In this document: one piece after another, positions 39,461 through 47,819 of the stretch
Layout: every line of letters starts with the position of its first letter
Numbering within the stretch: the first letter of the stretch is position 1
NCBI RefSeq assembly: GCF_029893355.1
Contig: NZ_JARZAI010000014.1
Coordinates: 1-64,000 of the forward strand
Direction of reading: 5' to 3'
Source of the DNA: Kitasatospora sp. MAA4
Lineage (GTDB): Bacteria; Actinomycetota; Actinomycetes; Streptomycetales; Streptomycetaceae
DNA: 64,000 bases
Notes under the pieces: generated by a model
What the model saw: the letters and a program-made list of their open reading frames with translations, nothing else
What the model was told of the DNA's origin: nothing
Database searches by the model: none
Program-made: the position numbers and the translations under genes

Positions 39461-40585
39461 TCAGCCGCGCCGCAGGCGGTAGCCGACCAGGGCCAGGCCC
39501 AGTCCGATCAGGGCCAGCCCGGCGCCCAACGGCAGTTGGAGGTTGGACGGATCGGCCCAGCGGGCGGCCGACTGCACGCCCGCCGCCGGCGCCGCCGGGA
39601 GCACCGAGGCCACCGCCCCGCCCGCGACGGGCCCGCCGCCGGCGGGGTCGCCCGGAGCGGGCGGGTTCGCCGCCGCGTCGTCCGTCGATCCCGAACCGCC
39701 GCCGTCCGCTGCCGCGGGAGCCGTGGCGGTGGCAGTCGGCGGAGCAGCCGCCGCGGGCCGCCCCGCGGCCCAGTGGCCGGGCCATACGTGAGCGGGGTAT
39801 CCGGACGGATCCGGACCGCCGCTCGGCGCCGAAGCGGCGGAGTCCGAGGCCGAGGGAGCCTGCGCGGAGGCGGAGGCAGATGTGGATGCAGAGGCCGACG
39901 CGGACGCGGACGGCGGGGCCGACGCCGGGGCGGTCGTCGCGGGCGCGGTGGTCGAGGGCGCCGGGGTGGGGCTGCCGGTGTGGCTCGGTCCGGCGGAGGC
40001 CGTGGCCGTCACGGGTGCGGGAGGCGCTACCGGTGCGGCACCGGAGGGACCGGCTGACGGTGGGTCAGCATCGTTCGGCGGCGGTTCGATCGGGGCGACC
40101 GCGTCAGGAGGGTCGGGTGGTTCACCGGGGGCGGCGGGCGCCGAGGTCAGCGACGTCGGCGCCAGGGGTATCGGCCGCAGCTGCACACGCGTCGGCGGGC
40201 TGCCGACCGCCCCGGCGGGAACCGCCGCGCTGCTCAGCACGCCGCGCGCCGGCACCGCAACGGCCGGCACCGCAACGGCCGGCACCGCAACGGCCGGCAC
40301 CGCAACGGCCGGCGCCGCCTGCGCAGCCGCGGCGGGCACCACCAGCGACAGCAGCACCGGCGCCGTGAGCCCCGCACCGGCCACCAGCCGGCGGGCCAGC
40401 GCCCTGCGCAGCGACACGGCCCGCACCCGGGCCGGCCGGGCCGCCCGAGCGGCCCGCAACGCCCGGCACCTGCCGAAGGCGGCCCGGGTACGGGAGAACG
40501 GCTCCGCCGGCCCGGCAGGCGCATCGCCGGCAGAACACCGGGCGGCCGGAGCAAGCGGGGACAGCGAGTGCGAGGTGATGGCCAC
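39461..40585 (-). CDS. Low-complexity exported surface protein
   Basis: A 374-residue Ala/Pro/Ser/Thr-rich protein. A long basic N-terminus precedes an export helix (about 68-90, LVAGAGLTAPVLLSLVVPAAAAQAA), then four PAVAV-type units (about 92-112), long Pro/Ala and Ser/Ala stretches, and a C-terminal membrane helix with LRRG end (about 350-374). No LPXTG motif is seen. It has no recognisable folded domain and is probably a wall-spanning or spacer protein. The codons for PAVAV form a 15-nt tandem repeat. The ATG at 40585 lies far before the export helix; an internal start such as that near the RAVSLRR segment is possible. Confidence 0.55.
   Translation of the reverse strand: MAITSHSLSPLAPAARCSAGDAPAGPAEPFSRTRAAFGRCRALRAARAARPARVRAVSLRRALARRLVAGAGLTAPVLLSLVVPAAAAQAAPAVAVPAVAVPAVAVPAVAVPARGVLSSAAVPAGAVGSPPTRVQLRPIPLAPTSLTSAPAAPGEPPDPPDAVAPIEPPPNDADPPSAGPSGAAPVAPPAPVTATASAGPSHTGSPTPAPSTTAPATTAPASAPPSASASASASTSASASAQAPSASDSAASAPSGGPDPSGYPAHVWPGHWAAGRPAAAAPPTATATAPAAADGGGSGSTDDAAANPPAPGDPAGGGPVAGGAVASVLPAAPAAGVQSAARWADPSNLQLPLGAGLALIGLGLALVGYRLRRG
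40251..40310. repeat. 4 x 15-nt tandem repeat within a coding sequence
   Basis: GGCACCGCAACGGCC occurs four times exactly, encoding on the minus strand repeated PAVAV units just after the export helix. The 15-nt period keeps the frame, so copy number could change without frameshift. Confidence 0.9.
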
Positions 40586-40838
40586 GGACGGACAGTCCTT
40601 CCGACGGCCGGCGGCCCGAGGGCGGCACCGGCAGCGGGACAGCTCCGGACCAGCGTCACACAGTCCGCCACGCCCGGCATCTCAAGCCTGACGGCCGCTC
40701 CGGACCCGCCCGCCTCCCCCGTGCAGCGCAGGCCGGGGACGCTCCGGTTGCGACCTGTCACGGGCTCGCCCTTGACTGGATCGACCATGCCCGCAAGGGA
40801 CTCGATCGGCGCTGCGGCGGCCGGGAAGGCGGTACCAG

Positions 40839-41606
40839 GTGATCTCGGCCCGCAGCCTGTTCCAGGAGATCCACGACAACGACGACGCCTTCCGCCTCTT
40901 CTGCAGCATCGCCGCCAAGGGTGAGGACCAGGGCGGCTGGGAGAACGGCCGGATCGCCGCGCTGGTCACCGACCAGGAGCTCGCCCCGAAGATCGCCCGG
41001 CACGGCGCCGACGAGGACAAGCACGGCCGGATCTTCAACGCCCTGCTGCACAAGCGCGGGCTCCAGCCCGTCGGCGTACCGGACTCGGCCGACTACACCA
41101 TGCTGCTGGAGCGGCAGGGCATCGGTCTGGCGCACAGCCGGCTGCGCCGCGAGGACCCGCTGACCGATCACGACGTCCTCGTCTACCTCGCGCACAGCCG
41201 GGTCACCGAGCAGCGCGCGTCCGAGCAGATGCGGCTGCTGGTCAGGGTCTTCGGCACGAACCCGGAGATCGGCCGCGCGGTGCGGATGATCTCCGCCGAC
41301 GAGGACAACCACCTCGCCTACTGCCACGAGGAGTTGCTCCGCCTGTCGGCCGCCGGACACGGCCCCGAGATCCTCGACGTCCTGCGCCGCACGGCCCGCG
41401 CCGAGATCCGCACCTACCGGGACGTCAGCCTGGCCGTGATGGCCCAGATGGGAACCATCCTGCGCTGGTCGCGGCCCAAGTCGGCGGTGCTGGCCCTCGG
41501 CATCCAGCTGACCTACCTCTACGACCGGCTGGGCGGGTGGCGCCGGATGACCAGCCTCAGGACGCCGGCCATCCACAACGCCCTGGGCGAGCCCGCCCCG
41601 GCCTGA
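40839..41606 (+). CDS. Ferritin-like domain protein
   Basis: A 255-residue, mainly helical protein with paired metal-ligand-like motifs: HGADEDKHGRIF (about 66-77) and SADEDNHLAYCHEE (about 151-164), in the spacing of a ferritin-like four-helix bundle (ExxH repeated twice). Glutamates earlier in the first and third helices (EIHDND, TEQRASEQ) could complete a di-iron centre. Such proteins act in iron storage, rubrerythrin-like oxidant defence or hydroxylation; which applies cannot be judged. The GTG start at 40839 has GGAAGG about 10 nt upstream. It converges on livF with 5 nt between the stop codons. Confidence 0.72.
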   Translation: MISARSLFQEIHDNDDAFRLFCSIAAKGEDQGGWENGRIAALVTDQELAPKIARHGADEDKHGRIFNALLHKRGLQPVGVPDSADYTMLLERQGIGLAHSRLRREDPLTDHDVLVYLAHSRVTEQRASEQMRLLVRVFGTNPEIGRAVRMISADEDNHLAYCHEELLRLSAAGHGPEILDVLRRTARAEIRTYRDVSLAVMAQMGTILRWSRPKSAVLALGIQLTYLYDRLGGWRRMTSLRTPAIHNALGEPAPA

Positions 41607-41611
41607 CCCGG

Positions 41612-42355
41612 CTACTCCGCGCCCTCGCCGAGGTAGGCGGCGCGGACCCGCGGGTTGCTGAGGAGTTCTCGGGCCGGTGCGCTCATGACGATCGTGCCGG
41701 TCTCCAGCACGTAGCCGCGGGCGGCCAGCTTCAGCGCCTGGGCCGCGTTCTGCTCCACCAGCAGCACGGTCGTCCCCTGCTGGTTGATCTCCTGGATGAT
41801 GTCGAAGATCTGACTCACGATCAGCGGGGCGAGTCCCATCGAGGGCTCGTCCAGCAGCAGCAGGTTGGGGCGTCCCATCAGGGCCCGGCCGATCGCCAGC
41901 ATCTGCTGCTCGCCGCCGGAGAGCGTGCCGGCCTCCTGGTTGCGCCGCTGGGCGAGCACCGGGAACAGGCCGAAGACCCGGTCGAGTTCCTCCCTGGGCA
42001 CCCGCCGGAACCGGTAGGCGCCCATCCGCAGGTTCTCCAGGACGGACATCAGCGGGAACACCCGCCTGCCCTCGGGCGCGTGGCCGATTCCGAGCGCGAC
42101 CACTTCGTGCGGCGGGATGCCGTCGACCCGCTCGCCGTGGAAGCGGATCTCGCCCGCGCGGGGCTTCAGCAGGCCGGAGATCGCCTGGAGCGTGGTGGTC
42201 TTGCCGGCGCCGTTGGCGCCCAGCAGGGTGACCACCTCGCCCTCGTTGACGACCAGGTCGACGCCCTTCAGTGCCTCGATGGCGCCGTACGAGACATGCA
42301 GACCGCGCAGCTCCAGGACCGCCGTGGAGGAGCTCGAAGGTGCCTCGGAGGTCAT
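41612..42355 (-). CDS. livF: Branched-chain amino-acid ABC transporter ATP-binding protein LivF
   Basis: Second ATPase of the hydrophobic amino-acid (HAAT) importer, 247 residues. Walker A GANGAGKTT (about 46-54), the Q-loop region, signature LSGGEQQMLAIGRAL (about 147-161) and Walker B LLLLDEPSMGL (about 169-179) are intact. It lacks the extra C-terminal Gly-rich region of LivG, as usual. Its ATG overlaps the livG stop by 4 nt (ATGA), so translation is coupled. Last gene of livK-H-M-G-F. Confidence 0.94.
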   Translation of the reverse strand: MTSEAPSSSSTAVLELRGLHVSYGAIEALKGVDLVVNEGEVVTLLGANGAGKTTTLQAISGLLKPRAGEIRFHGERVDGIPPHEVVALGIGHAPEGRRVFPLMSVLENLRMGAYRFRRVPREELDRVFGLFPVLAQRRNQEAGTLSGGEQQMLAIGRALMGRPNLLLLDEPSMGLAPLIVSQIFDIIQEINQQGTTVLLVEQNAAQALKLAARGYVLETGTIVMSAPARELLSNPRVRAAYLGEGAE

Positions 42356-43188
42356 GGCTTCTCCTCGGTGGATCCCAGATACGCCTCGACGACCACCGGG
42401 TCGCGCTGCACCTCTTCAGGCCGGCCCTCGGCGATCACCCGGCCGAAGTTGAGCACCGTCACGCGGTCGGCCACCGACATGACCAGCTTCATGTCGTGCT
42501 CGATCAGCAGCACGGTCACGCCCAGGTCGGTGTTGATCCGCCGGATCAGCCCCTCCAGCTGGCGTTTCTCGGTGGGGTTGGTCCCGGCCGCCGGCTCGTC
42601 CAGCAGCAGCAGCGCGGGATCGGTGGCCAGGGCACGGGCGATCTCCAGTCGCCGCTGCACGCCGTACGGCAGGGAGGAGGCCAGCTCGTCGGCCACCTGG
42701 CGCAGGCCGACGAAGTCCAGCAGCTCCCGGGTGCGGGCGTCGCTGCGGCGCTCGTTGGCCCGGGCGTGCGGCAGTCGCAGCATCGCTCCGATCGGTCCGG
42801 TGCGCTGCCGGGTCTCCGCCGCGATCTTCACGTTCTCGAAGGCGGAGAGCGCGGCGAACAACCGGATGTTCTGGAAGGTCCGGGCGATCCCCGCCCGGTT
42901 CACCACATGCGGTTTGCGGCTTCTGCGGCGCCGGGGCGGGCCGCTCACCAGCTGGGTCGGGGTGCCGTCCGCGGTGATGAACTCGATCGTGCCCTCCTGC
43001 GGGGTGTAGACCCCGGTCAGGCAGTTGAAGAGCGAGGTCTTGCCGGCGCCGTTCGGCCCGATGACGGACCGGATCTCGCCGCGGTACAGGCTCAGATCGA
43101 CCTCGCTGAGACTGGTCAGCCCGCCGAACCGCAGGGTCACCTTCCGCACGGTCAGCAGCGCCTCCTCGCGCGCCTGCGGGGTGGCCAT
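42352..43188 (-). CDS. livG: Branched-chain amino-acid ABC transporter ATP-binding protein LivG
   Basis: First ATPase of the importer, 278 residues. Walker A GPNGAGKTS (about 43-51), the LivG-type insertion rich in Arg (RRRRSRK, about 88-95), IARTFQNIRLF, signature-like LPYGVQRRLEIARAL (about 175-189) and Walker B LLLLDEPAAG (about 196-205) are visible. The start ATG shares one base with the livM stop (TGATG). Works with LivF, LivH, LivM and the binding protein. Confidence 0.94.
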   Translation of the reverse strand: MATPQAREEALLTVRKVTLRFGGLTSLSEVDLSLYRGEIRSVIGPNGAGKTSLFNCLTGVYTPQEGTIEFITADGTPTQLVSGPPRRRRSRKPHVVNRAGIARTFQNIRLFAALSAFENVKIAAETRQRTGPIGAMLRLPHARANERRSDARTRELLDFVGLRQVADELASSLPYGVQRRLEIARALATDPALLLLDEPAAGTNPTEKRQLEGLIRRINTDLGVTVLLIEHDMKLVMSVADRVTVLNFGRVIAEGRPEEVQRDPVVVEAYLGSTEEKP

Positions 43189-44531
43189 CACGCCCTCCCT
43201 TCCGGCGTCTCGGACATCGCGTCGGCGTCCGAGACGCCCTGGGCCGCCAGCCCCAGTTCCCGCCTGCGCCGGCGGGACGGGATCAGCCCCTGCGAACGGA
43301 AGATCATCATCACCACCAGGATCGCGCCGATCCACATCGGGATGTCCTCCTGGCGGACGATGTTCTGCTCCTGGAAGACCGCCGGCAGGAAGGTCAGCAG
43401 TGCCGCACCGACGATCACGCCGACCAGCGAGCCCATGCCTCCGAAGATCACGTACGACAGCACGGTGATCGACAGCACCACGGGGAAGCTCGCCGGGTTG
43501 ATGTACCCGATCCGCGAGGCGTAGAGCACCCCGGACAGGCCGGACGTCGACGCGCCGATCGCGAAGGCCATCAGCTTGTACTTGACGGTCGGCACGCCGT
43601 TGGCCGCCGCCGCCACCTCGTCCTCCCGGATCGCCGTCCAGGACCGGCCGACCTTGGAGTGCTCCAGGCGGTCGAAGAGGAACACCAGGACGGCCAGCAT
43701 CGCGATGAAGAGGTACCAGTACGGCAGCGACGCCAGGGTCCACTGGTAGTGGATGCCGAAGATGTTGATCGAGAAGTGCGGAATGCCGAACGCGCCCTGG
43801 TTGCCGCCCGTCCAGTTGTTCTTGTTCACCAGGAACAACTGGACGATCTCGTGGAAGCCCAGCGTCACGATCGCCAGGTAGTCGCCGCGCAGCCGCAGCG
43901 TCGGTGCGCCCAGCAGCAGACCGGCGACCAGGCAGACCACGACCGCGACCGGCAGGATCACGAACGGATTGAGGTGGAACGGCGGCTTCACCGGCAGCGC
44001 CCTGGTGAAGTACCCGGCGGTGTAGGCGCCGATCGCGAAGAAGGCGACGTAGCCGAGGTCGAGCAGACCGGCCCAGCCGACCACCACGTTGAGGCCGACC
44101 GCGAGCAGCACGAAGACCGCCACCTGGTCGACCAGGACCCGCTGGTAGAACTCGCTGAGGAACTGCGGAATCACGATCGCGGCCACCGCCGCGATCCCCA
44201 GGAACAGCCAGTGGGCCCGGCGCCCGCCGGTGATCTCGTGCCACCGGCCGCGCACCCCGGCCGTCCGCCCTGAGACCACCGTCCCCAGGCCCCGGGCCCG
44301 CCAGACCTCCAGCAGCGCCCAGACGATCGCGCCCGCCAGCAGCCAGCCGATCAGCTTGGTCGAGCCGAGCGCGGTGCGCACCACCAGCCAGTGGTCGCTC
44401 GGGGTGCCCTCCTCGGTGCTGGTCATCACGCACAGCAGGGCGCCGAGCACCAGCCAGCCGCCCAGCCGCAGCCAGCGCGGATCGATCCGGCGCGGGCGGC
44501 GCACGGCGAGCGGGAGTTCGCCGACCGTCAT
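43188..44531 (-). CDS. livM: Branched-chain amino-acid ABC transporter permease LivM
   Basis: A 447-residue integral membrane permease. The C-terminal ~320 residues are the conserved core, with GLNVVVGWAGLLDLGYVAFFAIGAYTAGY (about 145-173), RGDYLAIVTLGFHEIVQLF (about 212-230) and GGMGSLVGVIVGAALL. The N-terminal ~120 residues include extra helices and a hydrophilic loop, longer than many orthologues. Its ATG overlaps the livH stop by 4 nt. Pairs with LivH in the membrane. Confidence 0.93.
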   Translation of the reverse strand: MTVGELPLAVRRPRRIDPRWLRLGGWLVLGALLCVMTSTEEGTPSDHWLVVRTALGSTKLIGWLLAGAIVWALLEVWRARGLGTVVSGRTAGVRGRWHEITGGRRAHWLFLGIAAVAAIVIPQFLSEFYQRVLVDQVAVFVLLAVGLNVVVGWAGLLDLGYVAFFAIGAYTAGYFTRALPVKPPFHLNPFVILPVAVVVCLVAGLLLGAPTLRLRGDYLAIVTLGFHEIVQLFLVNKNNWTGGNQGAFGIPHFSINIFGIHYQWTLASLPYWYLFIAMLAVLVFLFDRLEHSKVGRSWTAIREDEVAAAANGVPTVKYKLMAFAIGASTSGLSGVLYASRIGYINPASFPVVLSITVLSYVIFGGMGSLVGVIVGAALLTFLPAVFQEQNIVRQEDIPMWIGAILVVMMIFRSQGLIPSRRRRRELGLAAQGVSDADAMSETPEGRA

Positions 44532-45457
44532 GCCGCACGCCCCAACCGCTGCCCGAGAATGCCGGTGGGACGGAACATCAGCACCAGGATCAGCACCACG
44601 AACGCCACCACGTCGATCCACTGACTGGACATGCAGGACTGGCTGACGCTCTCCACGATGCCGAGCAGCAGGCCCCCGAGCATCGCGCCGCGGATGTTGC
44701 CGATGCCGCCCAGGACCGCCGCCGCGAAGGCCTTGATGCCGGGCAGGAAGCCCATCTGGTAGTGCACGTTCAGGTAGCTGCCGAACAGGAAGCCGGCCGC
44801 GCCGCCGAGCAGGCCGCCGATCACGAAGGTCTGCGAGATCACCCGGTTGATGTTCACGCCCATCAGGCTGGCGGTCTGCGCGTCCTGGGCCACCGCCCGG
44901 ATGCCGGCGCCGAGCTTGCTGCGGTTCACCACGGTGTCCAGCAGAAGCATCATGGCCAGCGCCGTTCCGATGATCACCAGCTGCTGGACCCGGACCTGGG
45001 CCCCGAACAGGGTGAAGACCACGTCGTTGGCGTAGAGCTCGGGGATGTTCGTCCGGTCCCGGCCGAAGAGCTTGCCGGCCAGGTTGGACAGGAACAGGGA
45101 CGCGCCGATCGCGGTGATCAGGTACACCAGCCTGGGCGCGTTCCGCCGCCGCAGCGGCCGGTAGGCGACCCGCTCCAACAGGAAGGCCACGACGGCGCCG
45201 AACACCGCGCCGCCGACCAGCCCGGTCACGGTGTAGAGCACCGAGTCGGCGCCGTGCGGGGTCAGGCCGGCGGTGACCAGCGCCTGGGTGATGAAGAGAC
45301 CGGCGAAGCCGCCTGTCATGAAAACCTCGCTGTGCGCGAAGTTGATCAGTTGCAGCACGCCGTAGACGAGCGTGTAGCCGATCGCGATCAGCGCGTACAG
45401 CGAACCCAGGGTGATGCCCGGGACGAGGAACTGCCAGAAGTGCTGGGTGAGACACAC
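44528..45457 (-). CDS. livH: Branched-chain amino-acid ABC transporter permease LivH
   Basis: A 309-residue permease with about eight helices, containing GSLYALIAIGYTLVYGVLQLINFAHSE (about 17-43) and the permease motif around GGIGNIRGAMLGGLLLGIVES (about 252-272). GAGGAAAG about 8 nt upstream selects the GTG at 45457; the frame further upstream is intergenic. It is 86 nt downstream of the binding-protein gene with a small hairpin between, then directly coupled to livM. Confidence 0.93.
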   Translation of the reverse strand: MCLTQHFWQFLVPGITLGSLYALIAIGYTLVYGVLQLINFAHSEVFMTGGFAGLFITQALVTAGLTPHGADSVLYTVTGLVGGAVFGAVVAFLLERVAYRPLRRRNAPRLVYLITAIGASLFLSNLAGKLFGRDRTNIPELYANDVVFTLFGAQVRVQQLVIIGTALAMMLLLDTVVNRSKLGAGIRAVAQDAQTASLMGVNINRVISQTFVIGGLLGGAAGFLFGSYLNVHYQMGFLPGIKAFAAAVLGGIGNIRGAMLGGLLLGIVESVSQSCMSSQWIDVVAFVVLILVLMFRPTGILGQRLGRAA

Positions 45458-45483
45458 GGTGGGTCTTTCCTCCACGCGGGCCG

Positions 45484-45521
45484 GCGGACGCCCGCGTGGC
45501 CGTGGCCCCGCAGGCGTCCGC
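45484..45521 (-). promoter_or_regulatory. Intercistronic hairpin, binding protein / livH
   Basis: GCGGACGCC (45484-45492) pairs with GGCGTCCGC (45513-45521) over a 20-nt loop. Such hairpins after the binding-protein gene often stabilise its mRNA or partly terminate, giving more binding protein than permease. Moderately convincing. Confidence 0.45.
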
Positions 45522-45543
45522 ACCGACCGGTGACCGGGACGGG

Positions 45544-46725
45544 TCAGCCGGAGATCAGCTTGTCCACCGTGCCGAGCTCGGTGATCTGGCCGCCCTTGAC
45601 CTCGTAGACGAAGATGCCCTTCTCGGTGACGTCACCGTTCGGCTGGAACTTGATCTGCTTCGTCAGACCCGTGTAGTCGACGGTCCGCAGACCGTCGACG
45701 ACCTTGGCCCGCGTGACGCCATTGCCGATCGACTTCATCACGGTGATGAGGGTGTTCGTGGTGTCGAAGCCCTCCGGCGAGTACGTTCCCGGAGGCTGCT
45801 TCGCCAGCGCGGTGTAGTCGGAGACGAACTGCTTCGTGGCGGTGTCGGTGGCGGCCACAGCCGACAGGCAGGGGCAGGTGAACTGCCAGCCCTCGCTCGC
45901 CGGGCCGGCCAGCGAGATGAACTTCGGGTCGTTGCTGCCGTCGTCGGACATCGTCTTGCCCGCGAAGGAGGTGTTCTTGATCGCCTTGGCCAGCGGAGCC
46001 GCGTCGGCGTAGTAGCCCGCGTAGTAGATCGCCTGGGCACCGGAGTTGGCGACCTTGGTGGCCACCGCGGAGTAGTCGTTGGTGCCGGCCGCGACGCTGT
46101 CGCTGATCACCTGGACGCTGTCCGTGCCCAGTTGCGTCTTGATGTCGCCGGCCAGACCGACGCCGTAGTCCGACTTGTCGTCGATCAGATAGACCGACTT
46201 CACCTTCAGGACCTTGGCCATGTAGTCGGCGGCCGAGGTGCCCTGGGCGGAGTCCGGCGGCACGATCCGGAAGAAGGTCTTGAAGCCGTTGCTCGGATCG
46301 GTGAGCGAGGAGTTGGTCGCCGACGCGCTGACCGAGGCCAGATCGGCCTGGGTGAACAGCGGTTCGGCCGCCTTGGTGGCGCCCGAGAAGGTCGGACCCA
46401 CCACGCCGACCACGGTGCTGTCGCCGATCAGCTGCTGCGCCGCGGTCGGTCCCTTGGCCGGGTCGCCCTGGTCGTCGGCCTCGGCCACCTTGAGGGTGAA
46501 CGGCAGGTCGCCCTTGGCATTGGCCTGCTGGACGGCGAGTTTGACGCCGTAGTCGATGTTGATGCCGAGCTGGGCGTTCGGCCCGGTCAGCGGTCCCTGA
46601 AACCCGATCGTGTAAGTCGGCTTGCCGCCCCCGCTGCTGCTGCTCTTGCTGCTGGAGCACGCGCTGAGAGCCAGGACTCCCGCGAGGAGCGGCACGCCGG
46701 CCACGATGATTCGTCTTCTGTGCAT
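45544..46725 (-). CDS. livK: Branched-chain amino-acid ABC transporter substrate-binding lipoprotein
   Basis: Extracellular periplasmic-binding-type protein (393 residues) that captures leucine, isoleucine, valine or related amino acids. A lipoprotein signal is clear: basic MHRRR, hydrophobic IIVAGVPLLAGVL and lipobox LALSACSSS with Cys near residue 23, followed by a Ser/Gly linker. The mature part is a type I binding fold with IGFQGPLTGPNAQLGINIDYG (about 42-62) and the hinge segments DSAQGTSAADYM. The ATG at 46725 begins this signal. First gene of the liv operon; ligand specificity within the hydrophobic amino acids is inferred. Confidence 0.93.
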   Translation of the reverse strand: MHRRRIIVAGVPLLAGVLALSACSSSKSSSSGGGKPTYTIGFQGPLTGPNAQLGINIDYGVKLAVQQANAKGDLPFTLKVAEADDQGDPAKGPTAAQQLIGDSTVVGVVGPTFSGATKAAEPLFTQADLASVSASATNSSLTDPSNGFKTFFRIVPPDSAQGTSAADYMAKVLKVKSVYLIDDKSDYGVGLAGDIKTQLGTDSVQVISDSVAAGTNDYSAVATKVANSGAQAIYYAGYYADAAPLAKAIKNTSFAGKTMSDDGSNDPKFISLAGPASEGWQFTCPCLSAVAATDTATKQFVSDYTALAKQPPGTYSPEGFDTTNTLITVMKSIGNGVTRAKVVDGLRTVDYTGLTKQIKFQPNGDVTEKGIFVYEVKGGQITELGTVDKLISG

Positions 46726-46919
46726 AACGCACCTTTGCCCTGTGCCCGTGGCGACGCCGGCCAAGGCTCTGGTCCAAGAGGTGCTGCCCGGCTCGCACTT
46801 GTGGTTACAAATGTGGGGAGTCAAGCACGCACCCTGCCACCCGACCGGATCCTGCCGTTCAACACTCCGTTCCTGGCCGGAGTTCACCTGGCAGGGCTAA
46901 CTGGGAAGGGCTCGGGGGA

Positions 46920-47702
46920 TCAGCTGTTGCTCAGCCGCTCGGCCTGGTACATGCCGCAGGCCGCCGTCTGGAAGTAGCCGGCGGACATCCAGTAACCCGC
47001 CGGGATGGGCGAGTCCGCGCAGGCGGTGATGCCGTTGTAGACGATGTCGAGCTTCCCGCCCAGGTACATGCCGCAGCTGCTGATCTGGTAGTTGGCGGTG
47101 ATCACATAACCGGCCGGGACCGGCGAATTGCCGCAGAACTGCATGTCGTTGTACGCGGCGGTGAGATTACCGCCCTGGTAGATGCCGCAGGCGCCGAGCT
47201 GGTAGTCGGCGGTGATCACATAACCGGCCGGAATCGGCGAGTTGCCGCAGAACTGCATGCCGCTGGACACCGTCCTGATCACTTCGCTGTAGTACTGGCC
47301 GCAGGGGCCGGGAGGGCCTTCGGAGGTGATCACGTAGTTACCGGGGATGGAGCCGTTGCCGTTGCCGCAGATGGTGATGCCGCTGTACGGCGTGTTGAGC
47401 CGGCCGCCCTGGTAGCTGCCGCAGCTGTTGGTCGTGTAGTCGGCGGTGAGCACATAGCCGGACGGGATCGGCGAGTTGTCGCAGATGGCGATCCCGTTGT
47501 ACGGGATCTGGATGGTCTCGGTGAGATAGCCCCCGCTACAGGAGTTGGTGAGCGACTCCGAGGTGATCACATATCCCGGCGGCACGGGCGAACTCCCGCA
47601 GACCGTGGCCGCCTGCGCGCTGCCGGCCAGCCAGACGACCCCGCCGGCGAGGAGCGCCAGCGTGGCCAGCAGGCGGCCCAGCCATATTCCGGTGAATTTC
47701 AC
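46920..47702 (-). CDS. Secreted cysteine-rich six-repeat protein
   Basis: A 260-residue exported protein with a signal peptide (1 to about 31, ending AGSAQAA) and then six tandem units of about 35-40 residues. The consensus is C-G-N-S-P-I-P-A-G-Y-V-I-T, a variable Tyr/Thr/Ser stretch, C-G-x-Y-x-G-G-x-L, and a Y-N-G-I ending. Each unit has two cysteines (12 in all), suggesting one disulfide per repeat. The last unit ends early at SNS. I do not recognise the family. It lies downstream of a transmembrane HTH gene on the same strand. Could be a surface-binding or structural protein; no function is claimed. Confidence 0.78.
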   Translation of the reverse strand: MKFTGIWLGRLLATLALLAGGVVWLAGSAQAATVCGSSPVPPGYVITSESLTNSCSGGYLTETIQIPYNGIAICDNSPIPSGYVLTADYTTNSCGSYQGGRLNTPYSGITICGNGNGSIPGNYVITSEGPPGPCGQYYSEVIRTVSSGMQFCGNSPIPAGYVITADYQLGACGIYQGGNLTAAYNDMQFCGNSPVPAGYVITANYQISSCGMYLGGKLDIVYNGITACADSPIPAGYWMSAGYFQTAACGMYQAERLSNS

Positions 47703-47819
47703 GCGGTCCCCACTTTCTCTCGTGCCGGCCCGGAGGCGGACCAGGCAGCGGCCACCACACTGAAGGCACGGGGATCGGTAGCCAACACCCGGTCGGCGCG
47801 GACAAACAACCGCGGAAAA

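Noticed and set aside
40251..40310. Possible CRISPR-like repeats
   Set aside because: The units are directly adjacent without spacers and lie in frame inside a coding sequence.
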